Below are positions 21,975 to 31,577 of a DNA stretch of 64,000 bases, one piece after another. The first letter of the stretch is position 1, and every line of letters starts with the position of its first letter. A program made the position numbers and the translations under genes. The DNA is from Chryseobacterium sp. 18061 (GTDB lineage Bacteria; Pseudomonadota; Gammaproteobacteria; Enterobacterales; Enterobacteriaceae). The DNA is taken from positions 365,546 to 429,545 of the forward strand of contig CACSKA010000004.1 in the NCBI GenBank assembly GCA_902706205.1, given 5' to 3'. Below the pieces are notes generated by a model that searched no databases, had not been told where the DNA came from, and worked only from the letters and a program-made list of their open reading frames with translations.

Positions 21975-24527
21975 TCAGAACAGTTCGTGAGTTTCACCGT
22001 TATCCATCAGTGTGGTGCCCACTTCGCGCACCGCCTGTTGGGTCGGTTGCGTGCCCTCTATAAAGAACTCTTCGCGACTGCTGCCCCCGCTTGCCAGCTG
22101 CCCGGTGCTACGGTCGATATTGACTGTCACCACGCCCGATGGCGGCGTAAATGGCTGCTCAGGCACGCCTTCCAGCGCCGCTTTCATGTACAGGTCCCAG
22201 GCTGGCTGGGCGCTCTTCGCGCCGCCTTCGTAACCGGAAATCTGATCTTTAATCGCGCCGGAAGCGGTAGTGCGGCCAAGGTCACGGCGATGATCGTCAA
22301 AGCCAATCCACACCGATGTCACCACCCCCGGACCGTAACCTGAGAACCACGCATCTTTCGAGCTGTTGGTGGTCCCGGTTTTACCGCCGATATCATGGCG
22401 CTTCAGGTCACGACCGGCACGCCAGCCTGTACCCTGCCAGCCTGGTTCGCCAAATATATTGGTATTTAGCGCGCTCTTAATCAGGAAGGAGAGTGGCGTG
22501 CTGATCACGTGCGGAGCATATTCCTGGCCACCACTGCGGGCAACCAGCGCCTGGTTCGCTTGTTCAAGGCTAGGCATCGGTACCGTAGAGTTTTTCGGTT
22601 CCAGGGACGTGGCCACGTCTTCAACGTCTTTGTTTTCCAGCACGTTAGACTTCGGCGTATCACCGTAAATCACCGGAATATCGCAATCGGCACAGGAAAT
22701 CTTCGGTTTGGCTTCGAAAAGCGTCCCGGCCGCGTCGTTCTCAATTTTACTGATGAAGTACGGGTCAATCAGGAAGCCGCCGTTGGCCATCACCGAGTAA
22801 CCGCGCGCCACCTGAAGCGGCGTAAAGGAGGCGGAGCCGAGCGCTAACGATTCTGTCCGCACAATGTTATTGGCCGGGAAACCAAAGCGCTGCAGGTATT
22901 CTGCGGCGTAGTCCACGCCCATCGCACGCATCGCGCGTACCATCACCACGTTTTTCGACTGGCCGAGACCCTGGCGCAGACGAATCGGACCGGCGTACTG
23001 CGGCGGTGAGTTTTTTGGACTCCAGTCGGAACCTGCCCCAGCATCCCAACGGGAAATTGGCACGTCGTTCAGGATGCTCGCCAGTGTCAGACCTTTGTCC
23101 ATCGCCGCGGTATAGAGGAACGGTTTGATGTTAGAACCGACCTGACGCAGCGCCTGGGTGGCACGGTTGAATTTGCTCTGGTTGAAATCAAAGCCGCCAA
23201 CCAGCGCAATAATGGCACCGTTTTGCGGATTGATGGACACCAGCGCGGAGTTCACGTCCGGAACCTGCGCCAGCCACCAACTTTCATTCACCTGGCGAAC
23301 CCAAATTTGCTGGCCGGTCTGGACAACGTCAGTGACTTTTCGCGGCGTAGAACCCTGCTGGGTGTCGGAGCGGTACGGACGCGCCCAGCGCATTCCGTCC
23401 ATGTTCAGCTGAACCGATGTTCCGTCGGCGGTCATCGCCATGGCTTGCTGAGGATCTGCCGATGTGACCACTGCAGGCTCAAGTGGCCCGTAGGTTGGCA
23501 AGCTTTTCAGCGTATCGGTGATTTTCTCGCTGTCCCACGGTGTTTCGCCTACTTTCCACAGCACGTTGGCCGGGCCGCGATAGCCGTGACGCATATCGTA
23601 ATCCATCACGTTGGTGCGCAATGCATTTTGCGCCGCCAGCTGATCTTTACGACCGATAGTGGTGTAAACGCGATAACCGTCTTCGTAGGCCTGATCGCCG
23701 TAACGGCTGACCATTTCCTGGCGCACCATTTCTGTCAGATACGGCGCGGAGAAAGCAATTTCAGGCGCATGGTAGCGGGCATCAATCGGTTCGCGGACGG
23801 CTGAATCGAACTGCGCTTGGGTGATGTAGTTTTCACTCAGCATACGCGACAGCACCACGTTACGGCGGGCGGTCGCTCTGTTCATCGAATACAGCGGGTT
23901 AAAGGTTGACGGCGCCTTCGGCAGGCCAGCAATTACCGCCATTTCGCTCAGCGTCAGCTGATCAATCGACTTGCCAAAATAGACCTGTGCGGCAGCACCG
24001 ACGCCGTAAGCGCGATAGCCGAGGTAAATCTTGTTCAGGTACAGCTCGAGAATTTCATCTTTGCTGAGTAGCTGCTCAATGCGGATCGCCAGGAACGCTT
24101 CTTTAATTTTACGCGTCAGCGTTTTTTCCGGGCTGAGGAAGAAGTTACGCGCCAGCTGCTGAGTAATGGTACTCGCACCCTGAGAGGCGTGGCCGGAGAA
24201 CAGCGCCACGCTTGCTGCACGGAAAATCCCCACAGGGTCAATCCCGTGATGCTCGTAGAAACGGCTGTCTTCTGTCGCAATAAAGGCTTTCGTCAGCTCT
24301 GGCGGCATTTGGCTCAGGGTGACCGGAATACGACGTTTTTCACCGTACTGGGCAATAAGCTCGCCATCGGCGCTAAAGACTTGCATTGGGATCTGCAGGC
24401 GCACATCCCTGAGCGTGGCTACGTCGGGTAGCTGGGGCTCAATAAATTTGTAGAGGCCATATATCGAGCCTGCTCCCAGCAGAATGCAACAGACTGCAAG
24501 GATGAATAAATACTTTACGAACTTCAC
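21975..24527 (-). CDS. mrcA: Penicillin-binding protein 1a
   Basis: 850 residues, full length. Short cytoplasmic tail and membrane helix (about 5-28). GT51 glycosyltransferase domain with catalytic Glu86 in ATEDSRFYEH and the RKIKEAFLAI motif. An OB-like insert, then a transpeptidase domain with Ser465 in SNIKPF and KTG at 716-718. Bifunctional peptidoglycan synthase of the elongation machinery. Divergent from the hof cluster, as in E. coli. Confidence 0.98.
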   Translation of the reverse strand: MKFVKYLFILAVCCILLGAGSIYGLYKFIEPQLPDVATLRDVRLQIPMQVFSADGELIAQYGEKRRIPVTLSQMPPELTKAFIATEDSRFYEHHGIDPVGIFRAASVALFSGHASQGASTITQQLARNFFLSPEKTLTRKIKEAFLAIRIEQLLSKDEILELYLNKIYLGYRAYGVGAAAQVYFGKSIDQLTLSEMAVIAGLPKAPSTFNPLYSMNRATARRNVVLSRMLSENYITQAQFDSAVREPIDARYHAPEIAFSAPYLTEMVRQEMVSRYGDQAYEDGYRVYTTIGRKDQLAAQNALRTNVMDYDMRHGYRGPANVLWKVGETPWDSEKITDTLKSLPTYGPLEPAVVTSADPQQAMAMTADGTSVQLNMDGMRWARPYRSDTQQGSTPRKVTDVVQTGQQIWVRQVNESWWLAQVPDVNSALVSINPQNGAIIALVGGFDFNQSKFNRATQALRQVGSNIKPFLYTAAMDKGLTLASILNDVPISRWDAGAGSDWSPKNSPPQYAGPIRLRQGLGQSKNVVMVRAMRAMGVDYAAEYLQRFGFPANNIVRTESLALGSASFTPLQVARGYSVMANGGFLIDPYFISKIENDAAGTLFEAKPKISCADCDIPVIYGDTPKSNVLENKDVEDVATSLEPKNSTVPMPSLEQANQALVARSGGQEYAPHVISTPLSFLIKSALNTNIFGEPGWQGTGWRAGRDLKRHDIGGKTGTTNSSKDAWFSGYGPGVVTSVWIGFDDHRRDLGRTTASGAIKDQISGYEGGAKSAQPAWDLYMKAALEGVPEQPFTPPSGVVTVNIDRSTGQLASGGSSREEFFIEGTQPTQQAVREVGTTLMDNGETHELF

Positions 24528-24604
24528 CGGAGATTTCCCATTTAGAGGTAATTGGGCAGTTTATAAACAAACGCGCGGTAGTATAAAGGCAAGCCTGAAG
24601 CATT

Positions 24605-24732
24605 GATATACCCGTCATATTTCAAACTGTATGGGCGTTGGCTGCATTCGTTCACCCCAGCGACTTACTCAAGTAAGTTCCTGGGGACTCATTTACTTGC
24701 CGCTTTCCTACAGTTCGAACTATTTAGGGAAT
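24605..24732. repeat. ERIC element, copy 1
   Basis: About 127-bp imperfect palindrome with the ERIC core: ccccagcgacttactcaagt at 24655-24674, then aagttcctggggactc. Its outer arms are tcatatttcaaactgtat and acagttcgaactatttaggg. It lies between mrcA and hofM, just upstream of the hofM SD, and may be transcribed as part of the hof leader. ERIC (IRU) is a known enterobacterial non-coding repeat; copy 2 is at 43310-43435. Confidence 0.9.
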
Positions 24733-24768
24733 CGCTCGAATGGGTTGATGGATAAGGAGATCGGAAGA

Positions 24769-25491
24769 ATGGCTTACAGGCAATGGCAGGCTGGATTGCA
24801 CTTTCAGCAGGATAGTATCGTCTGCGTCGCGCTACAGAAAACACGTTTAGGGCGAGCATTACGTCGCTGGTGGCAACTGCCGCTGGAGGATGAAAATTGC
24901 GATAAAAGTATGGCGGCGGCGCTGCGCCGAATTCAGCGTGAAATGCCGCGCTTTCATCGTGTTGCGGTCGCACTTCCCGTCTCAGATACGTTACAAATTC
25001 AGCTGCCACCTCCACAGATGACGCTGCGTGAAAGCGAGCTTGCGCAGTGGGTAGCCAGCACGGTGGCAAAACAGCTCGAGATGCCGGCCGAAAGTCTCAT
25101 CTTCGACTACCAAAGCGCTGACACGAATAGTTACAGCGTGACCGCCGCCAGAAAGCACGATATTGAACAGTTGCAGCAGCGCTTGCGCGTGGCGGGCCTG
25201 AATCTCTGCTCGGTCACTCCGGATGCCAGCGCTTTACAACACTTTCTGCCGTGGATGGACAGCGACATCCCGGGGATCTGCTGGCGCGACAAAGACCAGT
25301 GGCTGTGGGCAACGCGCACCGCCTGGGGCAGCAACGCAGAACTGCCCGACGGATTGATGCATTGCACGACGCAGCCCGCTGGCGGGCAATGTTTTAATCC
25401 GTGGTTTTCCTTAAGCCAGCTCCAGCCTCCGCTGCCGGAATGCGGTGACGCGTTCGCTATTGCCCTCGCGCTCGCGCTGGGAGTGAACTGA
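24769..25491 (+). CDS. hofM: PilM-like pilus assembly protein HofM
   Basis: 240 residues from the ATG at 24769 (MAYRQWQAGLHFQQ), preceded by aaggag with 9-bp spacing. Starts further upstream would run translation through the ERIC element and were rejected. Actin-like PilM/HofM protein of type IV pilus inner-membrane platforms; E. coli HofM supports growth on DNA as nutrient. First gene of hofMNOPQ; the stop is 1 bp before hofN. Confidence 0.88.
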   Translation: MAYRQWQAGLHFQQDSIVCVALQKTRLGRALRRWWQLPLEDENCDKSMAAALRRIQREMPRFHRVAVALPVSDTLQIQLPPPQMTLRESELAQWVASTVAKQLEMPAESLIFDYQSADTNSYSVTAARKHDIEQLQQRLRVAGLNLCSVTPDASALQHFLPWMDSDIPGICWRDKDQWLWATRTAWGSNAELPDGLMHCTTQPAGGQCFNPWFSLSQLQPPLPECGDAFAIALALALGVN

Positions 25492-25492
25492 G

Positions 25493-26032
25493 ATGCGCCG
25501 ACAGGTGAACTTACTGTGCTGGCGCGAACAGCGCCGACGTGCGTGTTTGCGGTTATGGGGCGCGATGTTTATCGGTATTTTTTTGATAACACTGGCGCTG
25601 ATTATCGCCGGTCGAGTCCGGCAGTCGCAGCAGTATACCTGGCTGGCTTTGCGACAGGAGAGCGACCAGGCAGTGCGCCAGATGCTGACTCAACAGGAGC
25701 GGCGGCTTCATGTGGAGCAAGCGCGTGCGCAGGTCGTAAAACGGCGTGAGCAGCAGCGGATGTTGACGCTTCGCTGGCAAACAACGCTGTTGACACTGGC
25801 GGAAAAAATGCCCGCACAGGCGTGGCTCACCGCGCTGGAGTGGCAGGACGATGCATTGCGCTTCGCGGGTCTGGCAAACCGCTTCCCTACATTGACTCAG
25901 ATTGATCTCGTGGCACGAAGTCTGCCGGGCTTTGGCACAGTCACACCGGGTGCAACGCGTCGCGATGAAAGAGGGCGCTGGCAGTTTAGCTATCAACTGC
26001 AGACGGAGGCGATTGATGTTGAGATTCGCTGA
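25493..26032 (+). CDS. hofN: PilN-like protein HofN
   Basis: 179 residues, the E. coli length. One membrane helix at about 22-42 after a basic cytoplasmic start, then an Arg/Gln-rich periplasmic helical stretch (about 45-90) and a small ferredoxin-like end. Partner of HofM and HofO in a type IV pilus-like alignment complex. Start ATG at 25493, overlapping hofO by 17 nt. Confidence 0.9.
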   Translation: MRRQVNLLCWREQRRRACLRLWGAMFIGIFLITLALIIAGRVRQSQQYTWLALRQESDQAVRQMLTQQERRLHVEQARAQVVKRREQQRMLTLRWQTTLLTLAEKMPAQAWLTALEWQDDALRFAGLANRFPTLTQIDLVARSLPGFGTVTPGATRRDERGRWQFSYQLQTEAIDVEIR

Positions 26033-26447
26033 CCGCTGGTGTGATTTTTCACCGCGGGTGCGGCTCGGAATCTGGTTAATGATGCTGGGCGGGCTGGCGG
26101 TTGCCGGGCGTTTTTGCAGCCCTGAACCGTTCATTGAGCCAGACCTGTCTCCCCTCAACGCGCAGTGGCAGAAAATTATGCCGCTGCTGCCTGTCGCTCC
26201 TCGCGAATCGCCCGCGCTAACGAAACCTTTTTCGGCACTCGATATGGATAGTCCTGGCAGCCGTGTTGTGAGTTGGCAACCGGCAGGCAGCGGGGGAGAA
26301 CTCACGCTGGAGGCGAACTGGCCGGGCATTCCGCCTCTTTTTAATCAATTGGCTGAGCGGGGTCGCGCCGTTCGGGGGTTTAGTATCCAGCCGGAACAGC
26401 AGCATTTGCGGCTGACGCTGCTGATTGAGGCTAATGGTGATGACTGA
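26016..26447 (+). CDS. hofO: PilO-like protein HofO
   Basis: 143 residues from the ATG at 26016, chosen because ggagg lies 6 bp upstream and the resulting start (MLRFADRWCDFSPRVR) matches HofO. A longer frame from 25902 would lie wholly within hofN. One membrane helix at about 17-37, then a periplasmic domain with GGELTLEANWPG near 90. Overlaps hofN and hofP, implying translational coupling. Confidence 0.88.
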   Translation: MLRFADRWCDFSPRVRLGIWLMMLGGLAVAGRFCSPEPFIEPDLSPLNAQWQKIMPLLPVAPRESPALTKPFSALDMDSPGSRVVSWQPAGSGGELTLEANWPGIPPLFNQLAERGRAVRGFSIQPEQQHLRLTLLIEANGDD

Positions 26448-26838
26448 CTGGCGGGTGCTATTCATGCTTTCGCTGCCGTACCTGCTCGGCATGCGTGACC
26501 CGTTCCAGCAGGTAGAAGATCCATGTGCCACATCTGAGCAGACGCGCTGGCATTACCACGGCTCGGTAAGCAACGGCACGCTGCGAACGGGTATCGTGCA
26601 GGTACCCGGCGGCAAATGGCGACGCCTGAATCAAGGGCAGCGGTTGGAAAATGGCTGGACGGTCGCAGACGTTCAGCCTGGCTACATGGACATCACTACC
26701 GGCATGGATTGCGAACCGTCGCAGTGGCGCTGGATGAAAGAGGGAACGAAACATGATTCGAAGGATGCTTCTGGGCTTATTGCTGATGATCTTCGCGGTA
26801 TCGGGCAAGGAAAAGGCGGTCTCCCTGACGGTGGATGA
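26440..26838 (+). CDS. hofP: PilP-like protein HofP
   Basis: 132 residues from the ATG at 26440 (gagg 9 bp upstream); an ATG two codons earlier is the alternative. N-terminal hydrophobic segment with GMRDPF after it, the start of the mature domain in HofP/PilP. Two Cys residues could form a disulphide in the periplasm. The last 86 nt overlap hofQ in another frame. Confidence 0.85.
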   Translation: MTDWRVLFMLSLPYLLGMRDPFQQVEDPCATSEQTRWHYHGSVSNGTLRTGIVQVPGGKWRRLNQGQRLENGWTVADVQPGYMDITTGMDCEPSQWRWMKEGTKHDSKDASGLIADDLRGIGQGKGGLPDGG

Positions 26839-27988
26839 GGTGCCCGTTGCGCAGGTCTTACAGGCCATTGCCGGGTTGGGCGAGCGGAATATCGTTATCG
26901 CTCCCGATGTCAGCGGGCAAATTTCGCTCCAGTTCAATAATCTGTCGTGGATGCAGGCTCTGCAGACGGTGGTGCGCAGTGCGGGTCTGACGCTGGAAAG
27001 GCAGGGCAGCGTGCTGTTCGTGCATACCAAAGCATGGTTGGCCGAAAAGCAGGCCCAACGCGAAGCTGAGACCCAGCGGCGATTATCTACAGTACCGTTG
27101 AAAGGCCAAAGCGTATCTCTGCAATATGCGGATGCCGCAGAGCTTGCCAAAGCCGGGGAGAAACTACTGAGCAGTCGCGGGGCAATGACGGTCGATAAGC
27201 GTTCAAATCGCCTGCTTATTCGCGATGACACCCAGCACATTACCGAGTTGCTCGCCTGGGTTAACGAGATGGATTTGCCGATTGGCCAGATTGAATTAAC
27301 TGCTCATATCGTAACAATTAATGAGAAGAGCCTGCGCGAACTGGGCGTGAAATGGAGTCTGGCCGATGCCGACGGCAGCGTAGGCCTGGGCAAGATAACC
27401 ACTTTGGGCAGTGACCTTTCGGTGGCAAATGCGACCACCCATGCCGGGTTTAACATTGGCAAAATCAGCGGAAGGCTGCTGGAACTGGAACTCTCAGCGC
27501 TGGAACAAAAACAGCAGCTGGAGATTATCGCCAGCCCGCATCTGCTGGCGTCGCACTTGCAACCGGCAAGTATCAAACAGGGTACGGAAATCCCGTATCA
27601 GGTCTCCAGCGGAGAAAGCGGTGCGACGTCGGTGGAATTTAAAGAAGCGGTTCTCGGCATGGAAGTGACGCCAACGGTGCTGCAAAATAACCGCGTGCGG
27701 CTCAAACTGAAAATCACCGAAGACATGCCTGGGCAAGTTTTACAGCAAGCGGAAGGGGAAGTTCTGGCGATAGATAAGCAGGAGATCGAGACGCAAGTTG
27801 AGGTGAAAAGTGGCGAAACGCTGGCGCTAGGTGGGATTTTTTCGCAAAAAAATAAGTCAGCGCGAGACAGTATCCCGGTGCTGGGCGACATCCCCTGGCT
27901 GGGTCAGTTGTTCCGTCATGATGGAAAAGACAGCGAACGACGAGAGCTGGTTGTGTTCATCACACCGCGTATTATTTCTGTGCAATAA
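26753..27988 (+). CDS. hofQ: Secretin HofQ (PilQ/ComQ-like outer membrane channel)
   Basis: 411 residues. Signal-like N-terminus (about 1-19), secretin N0/STN domain (about 23-90, LTVDEVPVAQVLQAIA), a second N domain, and the C-terminal secretin core (about 220-411). The secretin signature is present near the end: GGIFSQKNKSARDSIPVLGD, then IPWLGQLFR. Shorter than pilus PilQ proteins, as in E. coli. Implicated in uptake of external DNA as a nutrient. The ATG is preceded by gaggg. Confidence 0.92.
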   Translation: MIRRMLLGLLLMIFAVSGKEKAVSLTVDEVPVAQVLQAIAGLGERNIVIAPDVSGQISLQFNNLSWMQALQTVVRSAGLTLERQGSVLFVHTKAWLAEKQAQREAETQRRLSTVPLKGQSVSLQYADAAELAKAGEKLLSSRGAMTVDKRSNRLLIRDDTQHITELLAWVNEMDLPIGQIELTAHIVTINEKSLRELGVKWSLADADGSVGLGKITTLGSDLSVANATTHAGFNIGKISGRLLELELSALEQKQQLEIIASPHLLASHLQPASIKQGTEIPYQVSSGESGATSVEFKEAVLGMEVTPTVLQNNRVRLKLKITEDMPGQVLQQAEGEVLAIDKQEIETQVEVKSGETLALGGIFSQKNKSARDSIPVLGDIPWLGQLFRHDGKDSERRELVVFITPRIISVQ

Positions 27989-28184
27989 AGGATTTACTGA
28001 CATTCTTTTCGTACTGAACACGTTTCAGGTGTTTGACGTGAGACCGGATTTAGCATACAAGGAGTACCGATTTGAGAGTCGGTGCCCTGCAAAATCTGGT
28101 AATTATTAGAGTTGCCAAACCTGCCGGTATATTGAGATAATTTTCGGTCTGACTCTCGCACTATCGCATATGAGGTTTCAGTTC

Positions 28185-28238
28185 ATGCCTGGCGTCGCCG
28201 TTGTGGTTCGCGTCGCGGGTTTATTATTAACGAAATAG
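28185..28238 (+). CDS. Possible 17-codon leader peptide upstream of aroK
   Basis: ATG at 28185 with a gagg SD 9 bp upstream encodes [17 protein letters not shown] and stops 20 bp before aroK. It is valine/leucine-rich and contains no aromatic amino acids, so a classical aromatic attenuator is unlikely. No homologue was recognised. It may be a chance ORF in the aroK leader. Confidence 0.2.
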   Translation: MPGVAVVVRVAGLLLTK

Positions 28239-28257
28239 TCTTAGTAGTACCGAAAAA

Positions 28258-28779
28258 ATGGCAGAGAAACGCAATATCTTTCTGGTTGGGCCTATGGGTG
28301 CCGGCAAAAGCACTATTGGGCGCCAGTTAGCTCAACAGCTCAATATGGAATTTTACGATTCTGATCAAGAGATTGAGAAACGCACTGGCGCTGACGTGGG
28401 CTGGGTCTTTGATGTCGAAGGCGAAGACGGTTTCCGTGACCGCGAAGAAAAAATCATCAACGAATTGACGGAAAAGCAGGGAATTGTGCTGGCAACTGGC
28501 GGCGGCTCTGTGAAATCCCGTGAAACGCGCAATCGTCTCTCCGCTCGCGGCGTTGTGGTGTACCTCGAAACCACAATTGAGAAGCAATTGGCGCGTACGC
28601 AACGTGATAAAAAGCGTCCGCTGCTGCAGGTTGAAACGCCACCGCGTGAAGTCCTGGAAGCGTTAGCAGGCGAGCGTAATCCTTTATACGAAGAAATTGC
28701 CGATGTCACTATCCGCACTGACGATCAGAGCGCGAAAGTGGTGGCAAACCAGATTATTAATATGCTGGAAAGTAACTGA
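28258..28779 (+). CDS. aroK: Shikimate kinase I
   Basis: 173 residues. P-loop GPMGAGKST at 11-19, DxD-like YDSDQEIEK near 33 for shikimate/Mg binding, and GGGSVKSRE near 80. Phosphorylates shikimate at the 3-hydroxyl in chorismate synthesis. The start AUG follows a 269-bp leader after hofQ. First gene of the aroK-aroB-damX-dam-rpe-gph-trpS superoperon. Confidence 0.97.
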   Translation: MAEKRNIFLVGPMGAGKSTIGRQLAQQLNMEFYDSDQEIEKRTGADVGWVFDVEGEDGFRDREEKIINELTEKQGIVLATGGGSVKSRETRNRLSARGVVVYLETTIEKQLARTQRDKKRPLLQVETPPREVLEALAGERNPLYEEIADVTIRTDDQSAKVVANQIINMLESN

Positions 28780-28950
28780 TTCTGGTCAACGCTATACGAA
28801 ATCGTTCAAGCTGCATCATGGCGGCAACGGCGTGAACTCTTGCTGACATCTGTCAGCAATCGGGGAGCGAAAGTAACCGACCAGCGAGCAGCCTGAAGGA
28901 TTACGTGTAGATAGCCAGTAAATGCTAGTAACCAAGGTGGACGTCGCGTT

Positions 28951-30039
28951 ATGGAGAGGATCACAGTAACTCTCGGGGAACGTAGTTACCCGATTACCAT
29001 CGCGGCTGGTTTGTTTAACGATCCAGCTTCTTTCCTGCCACTGAAGTCGGGCGATCAGGCAATGCTGGTCACCAACGAAACTTTGGCACCTGTCTATCTG
29101 GACAAGGTACGTTCAGTGCTTGAACAGGCTGGCGTGAAAGTCGACAACGTTATCATTCCTGACGGCGAGAAGTACAAGACGCTGGCAGTGATGGAAACGG
29201 TTTTCACCGCGTTACTGCAAAAACCTCATGGTCGTGATACCACACTGATTGCCCTCGGTGGCGGTGTGGTAGGCGATCTCACCGGATTTGCGGCCGCAAG
29301 CTATCAGCGCGGCGTGCGTTTTATCCAAGTACCGACCACGTTATTGTCACAGGTCGATTCCTCCGTTGGCGGAAAAACTGCCGTTAACCATCCCCTCGGT
29401 AAAAACATGATTGGCGCCTTCTGGCAGCCGATGAATGTCGTTATCGATCTTGATTGCCTGAAAACGCTCCCTGAGCGCGAACTTTCCTCCGGCCTGGCCG
29501 AGGTTATTAAGTACGGCATCATTCTGGATGCAGAATTCTTCTCCTGGCTCGAAAACAACATCGATGCAGTGATGGCCCTTGATGAAAAAGCAATGGCCTA
29601 CTGTATTCGTCGCTGTTGTGAGCTGAAAGCCGAAGTTGTTGCCGCAGACGAGCGCGAAACCGGCTTACGTGCTTTACTCAATCTGGGGCACACCTTTGGT
29701 CACGCTATCGAAGCCGAAATGGGTTACGGTAACTGGCTTCACGGTGAGGCGGTCGCGGCCGGAATGGTCATGGCGGCACACGCTTCGGAGCGCCTCGGCC
29801 AGTTCGAGGCAAAAGATACACAGCGGATTATTGCCCTGCTCGAACGGGCGAAGTTGCCGGTTTCCGGCCCGCGTGAAATGTCTCCCGGCGCGTACTTGCC
29901 GCATATGATGCGGGATAAAAAAGTACTCGCCGGTGAGATGCGTTTGGTTTTGCCGCTTTCGATTGGCAAAAGTGAGGTGCGTGGCGGTGTTGCGCACGAT
30001 GTAGTTCTTGGCGCCATTGCTGATTGTCAGCAGGCGTAA
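28951..30039 (+). CDS. aroB: 3-dehydroquinate synthase
   Basis: 362 residues, E. coli length. NAD-binding [13 protein letters not shown] near 105-117 and zinc ligands in [15 protein letters not shown] plus [10 protein letters not shown]. Converts DAHP to 3-dehydroquinate, the second step of the shikimate pathway. Lies 171 bp downstream of aroK on the same strand; the spacing matches E. coli, where aroB is co-transcribed. Confidence 0.98.
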   Translation: MERITVTLGERSYPITIAAGLFNDPASFLPLKSGDQAMLVTNETLAPVYLDKVRSVLEQAGVKVDNVIIPDGEKYKTLAVMETVFTALLQKPHGRDTTLIALGGGVVGDLTGFAAASYQRGVRFIQVPTTLLSQVDSSVGGKTAVNHPLGKNMIGAFWQPMNVVIDLDCLKTLPERELSSGLAEVIKYGIILDAEFFSWLENNIDAVMALDEKAMAYCIRRCCELKAEVVAADERETGLRALLNLGHTFGHAIEAEMGYGNWLHGEAVAAGMVMAAHASERLGQFEAKDTQRIIALLERAKLPVSGPREMSPGAYLPHMMRDKKVLAGEMRLVLPLSIGKSEVRGGVAHDVVLGAIADCQQA

Positions 30040-30128
30040 CTAATAAGAAAGGTCATGCCGCAATAGCGGCGTTTAACTTCAGGTGATGTGCAAGTGTCGT
30101 TGGCATAAGCCTTTTAGTGGGGTGTTAA

Positions 30129-31457
30129 ATGGATGAATTCAAACCAGAAGACGATCTGAAGCCCGATCCCAGCGATCGTCGTGCTGGTCGTTCCCGTCAA
30201 TCTTCCGATCGTGAAAACGATCAGCAGATTAACTTCGATGAGGTCGATCTCGACGCCGACGAACGCCGCCCGGCGCGTACCCGTAAGGTACGTGAAGAGC
30301 GCGAGGAACAAGATGAAGAAGCGTATTACGACGAGTCTGAAGAAGACCTCGAAGCGGAAGAGCCTGTAGAGCAACGCCCGCGTAAACGCAAAAAAAAGCC
30401 AGCCAGTAAACCGGCTTCCCGACAGTACATCATGATGGGTGTGGGTATTCTGGTTCTGCTGCTACTGATTGTTGGGATTGGCTCTGCGCTGAAAGCGCCG
30501 TCATCTTCCAGTGAGCAGGCTTCTACTGATGCGAAGAGCATCGATCTGGCCGCGAACAACGGAGCACCAGCCGATCAGGCTAATGGCGCCCAGCCTGCCC
30601 CTGGCACTGCGCCGGTGGATCCGAATGCCGCGAATTCTCAGCAGGACGTTTCCCTGCCGCCAATCTCTTCTACCCCAACTCAGGGTCAGAATACTGCTGC
30701 GCCGCAAGGACAACAGCGTGTCGAAGTGCAGGGTGACCTGAACAACGCGCTGACTCAACAGCAGGGTCAGATTGACGGTGCCGTTGCAAACTCCACGCTG
30801 CCGACAGAACCTGCAACTGTTGCACCAGTGCGTAATGGTAGTGCTTCACGTCAGCCAACCAACACCGCAGAAAGTGCACCTGCTGCTACGACCCGCCCAG
30901 AGCGTAAACACGCTGTGATAGAGCCGAAGCCGCAGAGCAAACCACAGGCGACAGCGAAAGCCGTAGAACCTAAGCCGGTTACGCAGCCTAAGCACACTGA
31001 AACTGCGGCGACCAGCACGCCAGCCAAATCTACCGCACCAGCGGCAGAGCCAGCAAAGCCTGCTGCAACCAGCACCGCTAAACCGGCAGCAACGACTGCA
31101 ACGTCTGCAGCACCAGCCGCAGCAGCGACTGCAACGGCAGCGACGGCGACCGCAGCGGGTAAAGAAACCGGTGATGTTGGCTCGCTCAAAACCGCTCCGG
31201 GTTCGCAGTACACTCTGCAGCTCAGCAGTTCGTCAAACTATGACAACCTGAACAACTGGGCGAAGAAAGAGAATATCCAGAAGTACGTGGTCTACCAGAC
31301 TACCCGTAACGGTCAGCCTTGGTATGTACTGGTCAGTGGTAAGTATGCGACAAAAGACGATGCGAAACGTGCCGTTGCTGCGCTGCCTGCCAATGTCCAG
31401 GCGAAAAACCCATGGGCGAAACCATTGCATCAGGTTCAGTCTGACCTGAAACAATAG
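30129..31457 (+). CDS. damX: Cell-division SPOR-domain protein DamX
   Basis: 442 residues (E. coli 428). Acidic/basic cytoplasmic N-terminus (about 1-98), single membrane helix at about 102-122 ([17 protein letters not shown]), and a long Pro/Ala/Thr/Gln-rich periplasmic linker. Between about 300 and 345 the linker is almost wholly Ala/Thr/Pro/Lys. A C-terminal SPOR domain (about 360-440, [20 protein letters not shown]) binds denuded septal glycan. The extra length relative to E. coli probably lies in the linker. Confidence 0.95.
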   Translation: MDEFKPEDDLKPDPSDRRAGRSRQSSDRENDQQINFDEVDLDADERRPARTRKVREEREEQDEEAYYDESEEDLEAEEPVEQRPRKRKKKPASKPASRQYIMMGVGILVLLLLIVGIGSALKAPSSSSEQASTDAKSIDLAANNGAPADQANGAQPAPGTAPVDPNAANSQQDVSLPPISSTPTQGQNTAAPQGQQRVEVQGDLNNALTQQQGQIDGAVANSTLPTEPATVAPVRNGSASRQPTNTAESAPAATTRPERKHAVIEPKPQSKPQATAKAVEPKPVTQPKHTETAATSTPAKSTAPAAEPAKPAATSTAKPAATTATSAAPAAAATATAATATAAGKETGDVGSLKTAPGSQYTLQLSSSSNYDNLNNWAKKENIQKYVVYQTTRNGQPWYVLVSGKYATKDDAKRAVAALPANVQAKNPWAKPLHQVQSDLKQ

Positions 31458-31577
31458 CAGTACATGACACAGCGCCTTCAGTCTGCATTTGCGGGCTGAA
31501 GGCGAATGTGTTTTTAAGCGCAGGATGCTGCAGGAGCTTTTCTCCTCAGCCGGAGAAAGTGTAAGTAGCCAGACAGC

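Noticed and set aside
24631..24768. N-terminal extension of hofM
   Set aside because: It would translate the ERIC palindrome; the ATG at 24769 has the SD and matches HofM.
30998..31160. Repetitive Ala/Thr/Pro codons as a possible CRISPR or tandem repeat array
   Set aside because: No regular repeat-spacer period; it is the low-complexity linker of DamX.
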